DNA of 64,000 nucleotides, taken from positions 7,408,743-7,472,742 of the forward strand of contig CAJINV010000002.1 of assembly GCA_905178155.1 (NCBI GenBank), given 5' to 3'. The stretch comes from Amoebophrya sp. A120. Lineage: Eukaryota > Sar > Dinophyceae > Syndiniales > Amoebophryaceae. Of the stretch, positions 41,248 to 52,704 are shown in pieces (position 1 is the stretch's first letter; every line of letters begins with the position of its first letter). Both the position numbers and the translations under genes were made by a program. The notes beneath the pieces were generated by a model. The model was given only the letters and a program-made list of their open reading frames with translations, did not search any database and was not told the origin of the DNA.

Positions 41248-44004
41248 TTACGCCACATGATCACCATCAGTCCGCGGACCCGGTCCCACTGCACTCGGTC
41301 GTTGCTGTTCTACCACGGAATTCGTATCGCCTCCGCTTCCAGAGCTGACTCCCTGCGCATTCGTCTGGCTCACCGGCCTCCACCAGAGCCGGGGTCGCCG
41401 GCGGTTTTGCCGGCGCTGATGCGGCTGATCCAGCTGCTGACCGGGCGGCCCGCGGCGGGACGGCTCTCCTTGCCCATGCTGTCCTTGCTGCAGCAGCGTT
41501 CCAGCACCGTTTCGGTTTCTAGCGACGAGTAATTGGTGCTCCAAGGGGGCTCGTGCTGGGGCCGGAGCGCGGACCGGCCCAGGACGATCCAGCAAAGCAC
41601 GCGCCGCTGCCTGAGTCGAAACCTGGCTTCGCAACGGCCACGCGGGCGTCGGAAGGAGCGCTCCTCCGAGGAGTGGTCGAGATGCGGTGTAATTGCACGC
41701 AAGCAACCCTGGGTTGTAGAAGCCCGTTGCTGATGTTGAACTCGCCGAAATAAAACTACTTCTACTCTCTCGCGACGTGCCGCCCCTGAGAGCCGCAGTT
41801 GCAGGTGCCGCGTCGAACTGCGGAGTGGCAGGCTGCTCCATATCCGCGCCGCGATTTTCGTAGCGCAGAGGCGCGTTTAAGAGATGCTGCTGCGGTTGCA
41901 GATCCTCAACATGTGCCGGGGTAGACGGGACAATTCTTGAAACATCTTCATCCTGCGGTGGTCCCTCACCAGCAGTTCTTGCAAGCGTCCCGATCTCGGC
42001 TAGCGGATGCGACGGCGGAATCGCAAAACCAAACGAAGTGTCCTCCGGCGATGAATATTGAGGACTCGTCGCCACACCAGGACGTCGTCCTGCAACATCT
42101 ACATTGTCTTCGGTGCCCACGCGCGACAAGGCTGCGCTTCTTCCTTCCCGTTGAAGCTCTTCGCGGCCACGATCAACGTGATCTGCACCGCTGCGCTCCG
42201 CGTCCGCCGCGTTTTCCACATTCCCGTCCTGCAGTTGTGCTTCCAGCGCCATGGCCAAAGACCGCGAGGTGGGTGGCGCCTCTTGTTCCTCGCGATTTCT
42301 TGCTCCAGAGGACCTTCTGCGAGGCGTCGACGGGGAAGATCGTTCAGAATCGAACTCATTTGACTCTACTCTTTGTTCTTCATCACTGTTCAGTGGCGGT
42401 TCTTCATCACTGTGTTCGTCAAATCCTTCATCATCATTTCCAACGTCGTCGAAGAGCAAGTCATCTTCGCTTCGGCGCTGTCGCACCAATTGCAGGTCCC
42501 CGGCAAGGTCTTCTGGCGCCGCCCCCTCCAGCAGCTCCTCCAGCCGCAACCTCCGTGCGTTGTACATGTCCACGCGGCCCGCTAGACGGTCTTCCTCCGC
42601 CAGACGGAGTAATGTTTGCACACGAGACGTGATGTCGTTGCGGGAAGGAACGAGGGAAGGTGTTACGAAAATGTTACTCGAGGAGGGCTGGATAACTGCG
42701 GCTGGTGGACGGCTGGAAGAAGACGAGGAAGTAGATTCCACAGGCAGCACTCCTGGCACCGTTTCAGATGATGTGCCGCCATTCGGACAACTCGGAGATG
42801 ATGATGAACTAGAGCTACTGCTCGACGAGGAACCCATCCCCGATCCCAATGCCGGCGGACAGAGCAAAGATCTGGGACTGGGGCTGGAGCTTGAAGACGA
42901 AGACTGCCCAACTTCGTGATGATCCTCCACATTCACTGACACCCCTCCTGTGCTGTGACTCTCCTTGCCAAACATCTGGAGGAGCAGTGATCGTTTTGCT
43001 GGTACGTCTTCTTCTGCACAGCCGTCTTCTGATCGTAGCGTTCTATTTTCTGCACCATCGTCGCGACCCTCTTTGTCGTGGCCAGCAACTGCATCTTCTA
43101 GTTTTCTCTCGTCACACGATCGCAGTTCTTGTTCTGCGACAGTTGTATCGGCCCAGCACGCTTCCTCTTCCTCCCAGAGTCTCATGAAGCCGTGCAGCAA
43201 GCGCCATTCCGCAGCTGTGTACTCGATAGGGGCTTTCAGGAGCAACTTTTTCAGCGTTTCTCCTTCTTTCTCCGAGAAATTGAAGGTGTCGACTGCGTGC
43301 TTCTCAACTTGATTGCAGGCTTGCTTTTTGACCAGAAGCTCCTGATGGCTGAGGCTCCGATCAGCCTCAGACGTATTACCCATGTGTGTGATGGTACCGC
43401 CAGCACCGTGGGGGAGCATCAGATTTCCACCCGCTGCAGGATTTGCTTGCTCCTCCTGATCACGGAAAATCGATGTCTTGGAGCTGCAGGATGAGGAGCG
43501 AAGCAGCGCTCCGGCGTCTTTACTGGTACCGATCGAAACTGTAGCCGCATCTGTCGGCGTCGTGCTGCCGGCGCTTGTGCCTCCAACACTCGACTTGGAC
43601 CCCACCCTACTTCCGAGTTTATTGCTCGCCCGGTCCTGCAAGTAGGCCTCAAACTGCCGATTGATCTGGATGTCGCTCAGGGCCTTTCCCGTCACATTCG
43701 GCTCGAGCAACCACGGCGGGGTGGCGAACACAGAAGCAGCTGCAGTTCCGCCGTTTGGGTTCCGCTGGGAAAACGCCGAAACAGAATCGCGCTGCTGCAT
43801 GGAAGAGGCGGCGAAGGGGGCGGAGGCCGCTGAGTAGGAGCTAAAAACGGAGATGGACACGGAACCGCGACAAACAACGCACTTGTGCTTGTTCTCCAGC
43901 CTATCAAAGCAGGTTTTGCACAATCCATGGCCGCACTGAGGAATGACCAACGGACGCACGTTGACACCGTCGTACTCCTCAAAACAAACCGGACAACAGC
44001 TCAT
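41248..44004 (-). CDS. RING-finger protein 2, probable E3 ubiquitin ligase
   Basis: A 918-codon single exon starting MSCCPVCFEEYDG. A canonical C3HC4 RING occupies residues 4-45 with ligands C4, C7, C24, H26, C29, C32, C42 and C45; C24-G-H-G-L-C is the central pair. After a Ser/Ala-rich linker comes IQINRQFEAYLQDRASNK. Next is a helical block with VDTFNFSEKEGETLKKLLL and YTAAEWRLLHGFMRLWEEEE, and later SRVQTLLRLAEEDRLAGRVD followed by MYNARRLRLEELL. These three blocks recur in the same order in the gene at 45.4-49.0 kb, so the two are close paralogs; the 33.8-kb gene shares the RING and the NRQF motif. The rest is disordered, with long Ser runs and Arg/Gln/Pro-rich sequence. A RING implies E2 binding and ubiquitin transfer; targets are unknown. 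Confidence 0.75.
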   Translation of the reverse strand: MSCCPVCFEEYDGVNVRPLVIPQCGHGLCKTCFDRLENKHKCVVCRGSVSISVFSSYSAASAPFAASSMQQRDSVSAFSQRNPNGGTAAASVFATPPWLLEPNVTGKALSDIQINRQFEAYLQDRASNKLGSRVGSKSSVGGTSAGSTTPTDAATVSIGTSKDAGALLRSSSCSSKTSIFRDQEEQANPAAGGNLMLPHGAGGTITHMGNTSEADRSLSHQELLVKKQACNQVEKHAVDTFNFSEKEGETLKKLLLKAPIEYTAAEWRLLHGFMRLWEEEEACWADTTVAEQELRSCDERKLEDAVAGHDKEGRDDGAENRTLRSEDGCAEEDVPAKRSLLLQMFGKESHSTGGVSVNVEDHHEVGQSSSSSSSPSPRSLLCPPALGSGMGSSSSSSSSSSSSPSCPNGGTSSETVPGVLPVESTSSSSSSRPPAAVIQPSSSNIFVTPSLVPSRNDITSRVQTLLRLAEEDRLAGRVDMYNARRLRLEELLEGAAPEDLAGDLQLVRQRRSEDDLLFDDVGNDDEGFDEHSDEEPPLNSDEEQRVESNEFDSERSSPSTPRRRSSGARNREEQEAPPTSRSLAMALEAQLQDGNVENAADAERSGADHVDRGREELQREGRSAALSRVGTEDNVDVAGRRPGVATSPQYSSPEDTSFGFAIPPSHPLAEIGTLARTAGEGPPQDEDVSRIVPSTPAHVEDLQPQQHLLNAPLRYENRGADMEQPATPQFDAAPATAALRGGTSRESRSSFISASSTSATGFYNPGLLACNYTASRPLLGGALLPTPAWPLRSQVSTQAAARALLDRPGPVRAPAPARAPLEHQLLVARNRNGAGTLLQQGQHGQGEPSRRGPPGQQLDQPHQRRQNRRRPRLWWRPVSQTNAQGVSSGSGGDTNSVVEQQRPSAVGPGPRTDGDHVA

Positions 44005-45433
44005 GCTGGGACGCGCATGTGGAGCTCCTACACGTGCTGTTCAGAAACAGAAGACAACAAGCAATTATGAAAATCCCGGTTGTATCTATCACTTGGAGCA
44101 CAAGTGCAACACTAATAGTCTGCGGCCTACATAGTGCACCAGACACGTGGTTGAGCGTGTTTGGAGGTTGATGATCTTCCGGGGGATGAGCAGTTCATCT
44201 ACACGCTCGATTTCGACGTCATCGGCAACATCTCTATCGGACTACTTTTTGGTACACTGATCACAAAAAAAGCTAAATCGGACACACACACACACACACC
44301 AGTTGCGAATGGAAAAAAGAAAAAGATCACGAACAACGTAAGACTAAGACACAATCTCGGCGATGGCGAATCCGAACGACGACGATCTGATCACAAACAG
44401 AATCACACAGCCAGAGTATCCGGGAAAGTCGCTCTTCCTTGATCGTTGTAGCGATGGCATTGAGCAGACCTTAAACGAAAACGATCATGTAATCAAAGGA
44501 AAGTGGATATGTATCGACATGAGACGATGAGCTGCGATGGCGCCACGATCTATAATCATTTTTGGATAAGTAGTACTCACACACTAAGAAAACGAATTTG
44601 GCTTCGACACCAAGACGATGACGAAGGATTCGCGATATCATGCTTACGCCCAATACACTCGTCCTCTATTGGTATTACCACACAACAGAAGTAGTAGGCC
44701 CCATCTGACAATAGTCGTCTCGTTGACACGAAATTCAACGCTGTGACTGGGACTGATGACGTCAATTTGTTTTTCTCGATTTTCTGCTTCATTTTTTCAA
44801 CATTATGTACATTTCTTATCGTAAAAGCGTTGCAAGAGTCGGAAGAGGAAGACTTTAGGCTTCAACAACGTAAGCTAAACATCTTCATCAAAAGGATAGA
44901 GTCGAAATCAACTAGCATCAATCATAAGGGTTTTGAAATTCTAAGGTCAGGAAGCTTTAATATAAGTAGTGAACTTCCCGTAATCAGGCTATCGCTACGG
45001 ATCTATTCGTTTTTAGGTGCTGTTGCTCTATTTTCTTCTTTGACGTTGTAAAAGGTAAACCAGATTCAGATGCCATCAACATAGAAAATCCAAAAAATTG
45101 CTCCTCGGCTACTTAAATACGTGAAGTAAGCTATTGAACGCGATTGAGAATCTGAGAACCAGAGAGGTGTTGCCGTTGCGTAAGTTCCACATGATTTGAA
45201 AGTCAGATTGAAAGATATGAAAATTTTGTTTCGGTAAAAAAACTTGTAGTAGATTGCCGAAACTACTTGTAACGCTAACGATTAGGATTGCAACTTTGAC
45301 TTTCAGATAAACGATCGAATGTTAAAAAGAAAACTGTTGAAACAAAGACACACACGCTAGGCAAGTGTATTCACTTGCGTAAGTACCTGCTGTGATGACT
45401 CACTCGTCCAGGTCCGCAAGAACATCAACATTC
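44005..45433. other. Intergenic with (AC)n microsatellite
   Basis: AT-rich spacer between two RING paralogs. An AC dinucleotide run of about nine units lies at 44282-44299. A 102-codon + frame at 44743-45051 has a hydrophobic N-terminus but no ATG and is not accepted as a gene. No other feature seen. Confidence 0.35.
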
Positions 45434-48400
45434 TTACCGAAAGAACGGGAATGCCTCGTCTGGCTCATGCGAGCCGACAGGCGGTGCGAAGGCCGGTGCT
45501 GCTGGAGCAGTAGCACCGACTCCCGTCCACCAAAAGTTCTGGGACTGAGGCGCGGTTCGCTGGTGTACAGTGCCCCGCGGACTCAGGATGAACACTTGCG
45601 GTCTTCTTGACGCCCCATTCGGATAGAAGTCCGGGGAGGAGAAGGGCATTGCCATCGGCCCCCCGCCGAAGTAGACGTCGTTAGGCTGCTGGTTGTTAAT
45701 ACCGCCAGGAGCGTAATTGTGCGAGTAATTATTCGACGCAAAGGGGATCGGCATCGGTGCAGAAGCCGTTCCGGTTGTCGGACTCAGGTTCACGACGCGC
45801 GGACGCCAGTCGTGCGGTTGCTGCCGCGCCTCTGGCCCACATGGGGGATCTTCAGGCATCGAAGCTGCCGGCTGCTGGCGCGGCGGAGAGATCTCTTGCG
45901 GTGCCGGGGGCGCATAACTAGGGACCATAGTGATCATCGGCGTTAAACCAGCGTCGTTGCTGAGATGGTTGTTGTCCGCCGTGTGATCAATACCGCTGTG
46001 GTTTCCGTTTTCGTTTAGTCCTGATGTCGGTCCGCTGCCTCCCACCACCGGCGGCCCGCCAACATCCGTAGCAGCAGAAGTTTCGGCACCGATTACTGCC
46101 ACGTTACTGGCAGAGGAAGACGCGACCGGATTTGAAAAGGTCGGAGCGTTCTGCTGTTCCCTAATCGCTCTTGCCTGCACCAGCGCCCGGGGACGGTCCG
46201 AGGTGACAACACTGTTTGAGAACGCTAGGCCACGCGCAACTGTATCGCGGATCTGCTGGTCGCGATGGTGGTGCACAGCATTTTGGTTACAACCGGGCAG
46301 TGCGTCTACGTCGATCTGCGCTTGTTCTTGAGATGCACCTGTCGCCGTTGCATTAGCTGCTGTGTGAGCTTCTCCAGGTGGAGCTGGTTCTTGCGCGAAA
46401 TCACCTGGAGCAGCTCCAGTTACAGCTGCGCTAGTGCTGTCAATAACGCCGCCATTCGCCAGCGCAGGCGGGAACCCAGTGAACAAACCAGGTGCGTTCT
46501 GGACCTGCTGCGCTTCTTGCAGATGCAACTGTGGCTCGATATTCCGAGCTGCACTCGCAACGAAGCCCCCTGGTGGTGGTGGTGGTCCTGGCAGCGCCGT
46601 CGCATTTTCGTGATTTTGCGAAAGAGGCGCAGCCGAAGCCCCCGGGGACGGGTCCAGACCTGGTGGGGTTCTGACGCGGTTCACCGGATTGAAGGGGATT
46701 TCGTGCGGCGAGGAAGCCTGGTGAGTCCATCCCTCGCGACGGTGCAGCCGTGGCGGCACGGGTCGATCCAAAGCAAAAACAGACCCGCGGCCGGCACTTT
46801 GTCCGATGGTGTTTGGCGGTCCACCTGCAGCAGCGGTACCACTTGTTCCCTGATTCGGGTAGGGCGCGATGGCAACATGAGCATGGTCTGCGTCGTGCAG
46901 TGGCTGTTCCCGGGGCGGAAGCCTTGGCGCCATTCTCCCTCCGTCTCCGGGACGGTTGAGGACCCGACTTTGCATGACCTGTGTGAGTAGATCATCAGTG
47001 CCCGGTCTGATGACCGTTCGCGCTCGTCTCTCCCGTTCACGTTCCAATGCCCGCTCCCTTCTCCGGGCAACTAGGTCGCCGCGCACCTGCTCCGGATTGG
47101 AGGCGTCGAGTAACTCGTCCAGGCGCCGCAATCTTGCGTTGTACATGTCTTCTCGACCGGCTGCGCGGTCCTCCTCCGCTAGTCGCAGAAGCGTCTGCAC
47201 ACGACTTTCGATATCCGTCCGCGCTGGAACGACAGGAGCGTTGTTTGCACCGAGGACATTTGCGCTCGTTGCTGCCGAGAGAGACGCACCATGGGCAGGA
47301 TCTCCACGCTCTTGCTCACCTTCCATTAAACCCCGCTCGTCAGTGTTCGTTGCGGGCGCAGGCGCGTTGCCACTCCGTCTACTTGCCTCCTGGTCCTGTT
47401 GCGCCGCGGAGGGCTCTTGTGAAGAAGGAACGACATCACCGTCGACATTGATCGGCACGTGAGGTACTGTCTGTGGCGAGACCGAGGCATCCGCTGATGC
47501 ACTTTGCATTTGGATTTGCTCTCGTTCCAGGGCTGGATAATTTCCGTTCGCCATGCTGCTCGCATTCTGCTGCTGATCGGCCACAAGAACGCTGCTCGCA
47601 CTTGCAGGGGCCGGTAGTGCAGAAGCATCGGCAGTTGCACAGTGTGTCACGACTGCTGTACCTGTAGAGGACGCGGCGGCCGCCGCTGGTGCAGTGCCGA
47701 ACATCTGGAAAAGCAGCGACTTGCTTTTATGCTGTTGTTCGGGTCCATCCACCGTGGCCAAGGACACAGCGGGTGGTAGTTCTGCAAGCTCTTTCATTTC
47801 AGTACTTTCGTCTTTCCAAAACACACCGCACTTACCTTGTTCCATCACCAAGAACGACGTAAACTTCTCCACTGCGCGCCACTGTTGCGCCGTCCACTGG
47901 AGCGGAGGGGCGTTTGTCGAAAGAAGGTTGGACAGCACGTCCATTTCCAAAGCTGTAAACATCGCAGTGTCCTCAACGTCACAGAGCCGCTTCCTGATGG
48001 CCTCTGTCACCTGGTGCAGTTTTTCCTGGGATTCCAGCGAAGAGGACGAAGACTGATCTTGATCGCTCGCCACCTTCGAGGAGCTTGTGGCGGACGAGTT
48101 TCTTATTCCACCTTGCGGTGGTCCCCCACCAGCCGAATTCGTGGTCGCAGAGGCGGAAGATTTTGAAGACTTTTTCGAATTGTTCCCATTTGCTCCGGTA
48201 GTTGCCCCCGCACCAGCCAGCTTCTTCTGGCGCTGTTCCTGCAAATAGGCTTCAAATTGTCGGTTGATTTGGATTCCACCACCGTCAACGGTGCTCGGCT
48301 CTGTTTCCTCCGCGCGACGTGCCGACATGGGTGCCGCGGGTCCGCGGGGAACTCTACGTAGCGGCACGCGATCTCCCCGTTCGTTAAACCAACGCGACTC

Positions 48401-48994
48401 CAACTGGTGGCGTGTGCGACCGACACCAGGGATGTTGTAATGGTCGTAATCACCGCGATCGATGTCTGCACTCGGTCCGGGCCTGCTGCTGTCAACGTCG
48501 AAAAGTCCACCTCGCCCTGCCCGGCTTAGCCCACTCGTAGTTGTGGCTGTCGGGTTAGCTTCCCGCAGAGATGGAAAATCTGCCGAGGATCCGGCAGCAG
48601 GATTGTCCTCCCATTCCCACCCAGGGTTAACCACGACGCGAGGATTTCTGCGGAGCTGTCGACGACTAGAATTACTAGCATTCAACGGAGCTGCTGGCGC
48701 AGCAGAAGGTTGAGTGGCATCTTCATCTTCTGCCGCGGTATCCTCTCTCGCTCTCGGAGGAGCAGCAGATCCAAAAATGGACGCCTCAACCACCGGCATG
48801 GAGTCACTTCGACCTGCCCTGGACAGACTTGCTGGAGTGGGAGTATCTACTCGGCCGCGGCACACGATGCATTTCGTCTTGTTGGGCAGTTTGTGGTAGC
48901 AATTCTGGCAGAGACCGTGGCCGCAACGAGGGATGACCATCGGACGGACATTTACGCCGTCGTAGTCCTCGAAACAAACGGGACAAGAACTCAT
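45434..48994 (-). CDS. RING-finger protein 3, probable E3 ubiquitin ligase
   Basis: The ORF is open from 49015, but the ATG at 48994 (MSSCPVCFEDYDG) aligns with the start of the 44-kb paralog and is preferred, giving about 1186 residues. The C3HC4 RING has ligands C4, C7, C24, H26, C29, C32, C42 and C45, identical spacing to RING protein 2. The shared blocks follow: IQINRQFEAYLQEQRQKK, then a helical block with VLSNLLSTNAPPLQW and WRAVEKFTSFLVMEQ, then SRVQTLLRLAEEDRAAGRED with MYNARLRRLDELL. The long C-terminal half is Ala/Pro/Gln/Gly/Asn-rich and likely disordered. The three RING genes lie on the same strand, with an unrelated membrane protein gene and a small gene between the first and second. 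Ubiquitin-ligase activity is inferred from the RING only. Confidence 0.75.
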   Translation of the reverse strand: MSSCPVCFEDYDGVNVRPMVIPRCGHGLCQNCYHKLPNKTKCIVCRGRVDTPTPASLSRAGRSDSMPVVEASIFGSAAPPRAREDTAAEDEDATQPSAAPAAPLNASNSSRRQLRRNPRVVVNPGWEWEDNPAAGSSADFPSLREANPTATTTSGLSRAGRGGLFDVDSSRPGPSADIDRGDYDHYNIPGVGRTRHQLESRWFNERGDRVPLRRVPRGPAAPMSARRAEETEPSTVDGGGIQINRQFEAYLQEQRQKKLAGAGATTGANGNNSKKSSKSSASATTNSAGGGPPQGGIRNSSATSSSKVASDQDQSSSSSLESQEKLHQVTEAIRKRLCDVEDTAMFTALEMDVLSNLLSTNAPPLQWTAQQWRAVEKFTSFLVMEQGKCGVFWKDESTEMKELAELPPAVSLATVDGPEQQHKSKSLLFQMFGTAPAAAAASSTGTAVVTHCATADASALPAPASASSVLVADQQQNASSMANGNYPALEREQIQMQSASADASVSPQTVPHVPINVDGDVVPSSQEPSAAQQDQEASRRSGNAPAPATNTDERGLMEGEQERGDPAHGASLSAATSANVLGANNAPVVPARTDIESRVQTLLRLAEEDRAAGREDMYNARLRRLDELLDASNPEQVRGDLVARRRERALERERERRARTVIRPGTDDLLTQVMQSRVLNRPGDGGRMAPRLPPREQPLHDADHAHVAIAPYPNQGTSGTAAAGGPPNTIGQSAGRGSVFALDRPVPPRLHRREGWTHQASSPHEIPFNPVNRVRTPPGLDPSPGASAAPLSQNHENATALPGPPPPPGGFVASAARNIEPQLHLQEAQQVQNAPGLFTGFPPALANGGVIDSTSAAVTGAAPGDFAQEPAPPGEAHTAANATATGASQEQAQIDVDALPGCNQNAVHHHRDQQIRDTVARGLAFSNSVVTSDRPRALVQARAIREQQNAPTFSNPVASSSASNVAVIGAETSAATDVGGPPVVGGSGPTSGLNENGNHSGIDHTADNNHLSNDAGLTPMITMVPSYAPPAPQEISPPRQQPAASMPEDPPCGPEARQQPHDWRPRVVNLSPTTGTASAPMPIPFASNNYSHNYAPGGINNQQPNDVYFGGGPMAMPFSSPDFYPNGASRRPQVFILSPRGTVHQRTAPQSQNFWWTGVGATAPAAPAFAPPVGSHEPDEAFPFFR

Positions 48995-49683
48995 CTTTGT
49001 TTTTTTCTCTTTCAATCTGGAATCAAGGTAAAAGGAAAGGGAGAATCATGTCAAACAAGTCAAAGTGGCGCTGGCGATAGCATCGCTCTTACTTCGGCCC
49101 GGTGGAAATTTTCTCAATGTCAATACAAGAGATTGTTGCTGTACCTCCCTGAAAAACACTTGAAGCTACGAAGAAAAGAGACAAAACAGGTACGACAGCT
49201 GTAGATGTAGTTCGTCTAGTCTTCATCTGTATCACATTTGTGCTTCTTTATCAACATTATCCGACCATGCTTGAAATATTTTCCCTTATCCTTGTACTCT
49301 AGTGTACCTTTACCTCTCATCTTCCTTGACGACGTGGGTCTCTGCCTCTTTGTCAACATTGATTTTGATACGAGGAAATAAGGGCGAGTCATCGTCGAGT
49401 CCTGATACCACGAAACGACAACGACTGAAAATTTCAACGACATCCTCTTTCAGAGTACCTACACGATCATCGCCGCCCTGTCAATAGATGGCACCACGAC
49501 GCTTGATAAAGATAATCATAATATTGTGATCCCGAAAGTATTACTCTACGATGACAATTCGCTCAAAAGCAAAACCGAGCCGAAGCCATCGAGTCAGTCT
49601 CCAAACGCAAACGTTCAACGCAACTAGTGGTCCAAATTACGCCTCTTGAAGTTTATTTTTGCTGGTAAGTACTTTCTTCAAGC
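48995..49683. other. Intergenic, no gene seen
   Basis: Promoter side of RING gene 3 and 3' side of the carrier gene. Short stop-limited ORFs only. Confidence 0.35.
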
Positions 49684-50925
49684 TCAGAGATCCCAGTGTG
49701 TTTTTCTTTCGTTGGGGTGCAGGGGGACCTGGTATTTGATGTCTCGATTGTCTACTTTTCCATTGTATTTCAGTTCCTTGTCTGCAGTTTTGTTCTTCCC
49801 GCCCTGGATCGTGCCGAGCAGTTTGTAAAACGCGCGGTCCGGGTCTTCGTCTGAAATCCACCCCATTTCGAAGGTCTGACTTCCAAGCAGAGTAAACAGA
49901 GGAATGAGCCGGTAGCAACGAAGCGTGAGACCTGTACAGGTTTTACATAGAAATAGGTAAACCCAAACGCTTGCTCTTCCTGGTGTTACGGGACGAATAG
50001 ATACAAGTGCGCACTACACCATTGCGCAGCTGCTCTGAACCGGCATTTGCATTAGGCACTACTGCATCAGAAAATCAAGAGAAGGATCTGGCGATGCCAT
50101 TACTTACACGACAGCATCAACCATACCTGCTTGCAGCATGCTGTAGTCCGTGACTTTCTTTCCGTGCTTTGAAATCCCTGTTGTCAGATGCCGCCACGAC
50201 TGCGTCATGCTTGCCTCCTGTACTTTCAGAATGCCCTCCTGAAATTTCGACCGCGGAAATGTCTGCATGTGCGTCTTTACCACATCAAAGGGGTGGCTTG
50301 CCACCGTTGCGAGGGTAGCGAGGAAAAAGGAAACGAAGAAGGTCATCGGGTCCGTCACCGGCTTTTTGAAATTTTGCACCACCGAGTTCCCCAACCCCGA
50401 AGACGTCTTTTCATACGATTCCTGCTCGTAACTCGTGGCTATCAGCCCCGACCCCTTCGCGAGCAGAAGGCCCCCGCAGTAGATGCTCGTGAAGGTCAAA
50501 TCCCGTCCAATCGTCGGCAAGAGCCCCTTCGCGCCGCGCCTTTTGAGAGGCAATAGGCAGTGGAGGAAATCGAACCCGGCGAGGCCCTGGGACTGGTGTA
50601 GCGTTCGCTGGTATTCCAGTGGGGAGAGGAACAGAGTCGTCAAAAACCGTGCCTCCAAAGCGGCGAGAAACGCCCCGTCGTTTTTGTGCCGGATGTCGTA
50701 GATGAAGCCGAACATGACCGGCGTCGCGAGGTAATAGCCGATCGATTGGAACATTCCGCGCTTCCAGCCGTAGTTTGCCGCATACTGCGACACCTTCGGG
50801 ATTTCCGGTCGGTCGAAAAATTTTGCATACTGGTACCGGTTTTTTGCCAGGTCCAACGGGTTGGCGATGATGGCGCCGAACCCCTGCAGCGCGATGGACG
50901 TGATCAGAGCGTCGGCACCCGACAT
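49684..50925 (-). CDS. Mitochondrial carrier (SLC25) family protein
   Basis: Two exons: 50925-50127 and 49931-49684, GT-AG, phase 1, joined as LQAG-LTLRCYRLIPLF. The start is GCCACCATG at 50925. The three carrier signatures are present in order: PLDLAKNRYQ (about residue 24), SPLEYQRTLHQ (about 103) and HPFDVVKTHMQ (about 220), each the P-x-[DE]-x-x-[KR] motif ending the odd-numbered helices. GRDLTFTSIYC and the exon-2 helix LRCYRLIPLFTLLGSQTFE match the even-numbered helices. Length, about 347 residues, includes a polar C-terminal extension (residues about 290-347) that is longer than typical. PLEL.RT and PFDVVKT resemble the SLC25A39/40-Mtm1 branch, thought to move glutathione into mitochondria, but substrate assignment by eye is weak. 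It implies a working inner mitochondrial membrane transport system. Confidence 0.85.
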
Positions 50926-52080
50926 GGTGGCCACGAGGAACGAGTCCGGTGGCCACTAGCGGTACGGTAATAATCGACGCAGCAGATTTCGAAAGACGAT
51001 GAAAAAATCTAGAGATCCTTCATCCTTGCGAGACAGAGATTACGGCTGCCTCATGCTACGTAGTGGAGGCTATTCCGTATCCAATTCCAAAACAAGAGGA
51101 AAGACGAGACGAATGCTCGTCATAGAAAGATTATCTTACAGTTACACGTACGTAGAAGCGAAAGCTATATACATGTCGGGGTCGGAAACCAAAGCCAGAA
51201 GATGATGCTGAGCAAAAACCCTGGCCGCTTGTTCGTTGCGACGTTTCTTGCTCAAGAACTGGGTTGTGGTGCTACGAGTTGTACGAGTCACCATCTATCA
51301 CACAAGGTGTCCTAGCGCAAGAAGTTTGAGTCCTCCCTGAACAATACATGAAAATAATCCGAACCACAAAAAAAAACTACGGCACTGTACAGGCCGCGAC
51401 TCAATGACATGAGGTGACTTTTCCTCCTCACAACCAGAAGCCCTCGCAGTATCCGCAGCCCTTCCGGTATTTTTTGTATGTTCATTTTTTCGTCGCGTTT
51501 GCGTTTTTAGTTGTTCGTTTTCTCAAATTTTACAAGACTGCCACTTCTCACTTCAGAAGTTGTATCCACGATAAATGCAAATGCATTTTTGTCTCAGCTG
51601 TGCTTGTGCATTTTTTTCTTTTACGAGGTTCAGGTTTCATGTTGATGCTCCTGATGAAAAATATGTTTTTTTTGCCTTTATTCTTGGAATACACAATTCG
51701 TTTGCGGCAAAGCTGGCACCGTATGCATCTTCGGACATACAACTGCGGACCGTACCTTCGAGGGTGTAAATTTCGTCATGCAGCTCTGATAAATACGAAG
51801 TATTATAATCGATGAGAGACGCGTCTCTTATTCCGGAAGTCGATCCGCATGCACTGCAGACGATCAATAAAAACCAACATGCCTCAGAATTGCCACAAAA
51901 GTGCAATCGTTTGTTGAAAACAATGATGATCGTCTAAAAAGTTGAAGGACAAGCGACACACGTAAAAAAATCATTGTATAGCAGCAACAGCGCATCCATC
52001 CCTATAATAAATTCAATCTCTGGCTTCTTTAGTTGCCCCAATTTTTCAAAAAAAAGCGCCAAAATGAAAATTGTATCTGA
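50926..52080. other. Intergenic between carrier gene and copia element
   Basis: No accepted gene. A minus frame near 51640-51900 reads YNTSYLSELHDEIYTLEG before a possible GTACGG donor, but it lacks an ATG and a clear partner exon. The rest is AT-rich and stop-dense. Confidence 0.3.
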
Positions 52081-52085
52081 ATGCC

Positions 52086-52612
52086 TGTTAGTGGACTTGA
52101 GAACACTCGCACACACTTACACACGTTTGCTCCACTGAGCTCGTTATCAACAGCAATTCAATGAATTCTCTCAATTGCAAGTAAGCAAGCAAGTGACGCA
52201 AGTCGCTTGCTGCGTTACATCCTGTAGGTTCAATTCATCCAAATTCATCGCATTCATATGGACCAAACCTGGTCAGAGCCAAGTGGCAAAACAGCATGGG
52301 AGTCCATCCCTCAACCTTGACGGTTTGGCGCTCGACCCTGGCGGGAGTCAAGTCCCTCAGGGCGACCATTCTGAACGTCTGGACCGAGCTGAGTCCATTC
52401 ATTTCACTACGATCCTGATGGCTTTGCCTTCGTAGTATTTGGGGGATTCGCGGAACATGGTGAAGAGATTCCTTTAGGATCTAGATAGATTCTGACCATT
52501 TCCCTAAGGATCTAGCTAGTTCAGGTCATTCAGATTTGTCATTTCATTTTGGAACAGGCGTCATTTGGGGCGATCGTGTTACGTGTGTGCGGGATCGATT
52601 TCCATGACCAAC
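52086..52612 (-). repeat. 3' LTR of the copia element
   Basis: A 527-bp near-identical copy of 57770-58296 in the same orientation. Read on the + strand it begins TGTTAGTGGAC and ends CCATGACCAAC. The terminal CA of the other copy is CG here. Confidence 0.9.
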
Positions 52613-52625
52613 GCCCCTCCTCAAT
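52613..52625 (-). promoter_or_regulatory. Polypurine tract of the copia element
   Basis: On the minus strand the sequence immediately before the 3' LTR is TTGAGGAGGGGCG. It is almost pure purine and directly adjacent to the LTR start, the expected place for the plus-strand primer. Confidence 0.6.
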
Positions 52626-52704
52626 CGCTGCGGCGGTGGTGCTAATCTGGATAACGTCCTACCACACTCCCCTCCTGAGCGCGCTGTGGTAAACTAGCTA
52701 TACA

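Noticed and set aside
44743-45051. 102-codon + ORF with hydrophobic N-terminus
   Set aside because: No ATG in frame, AT-rich DNA, no partner exon or motif.
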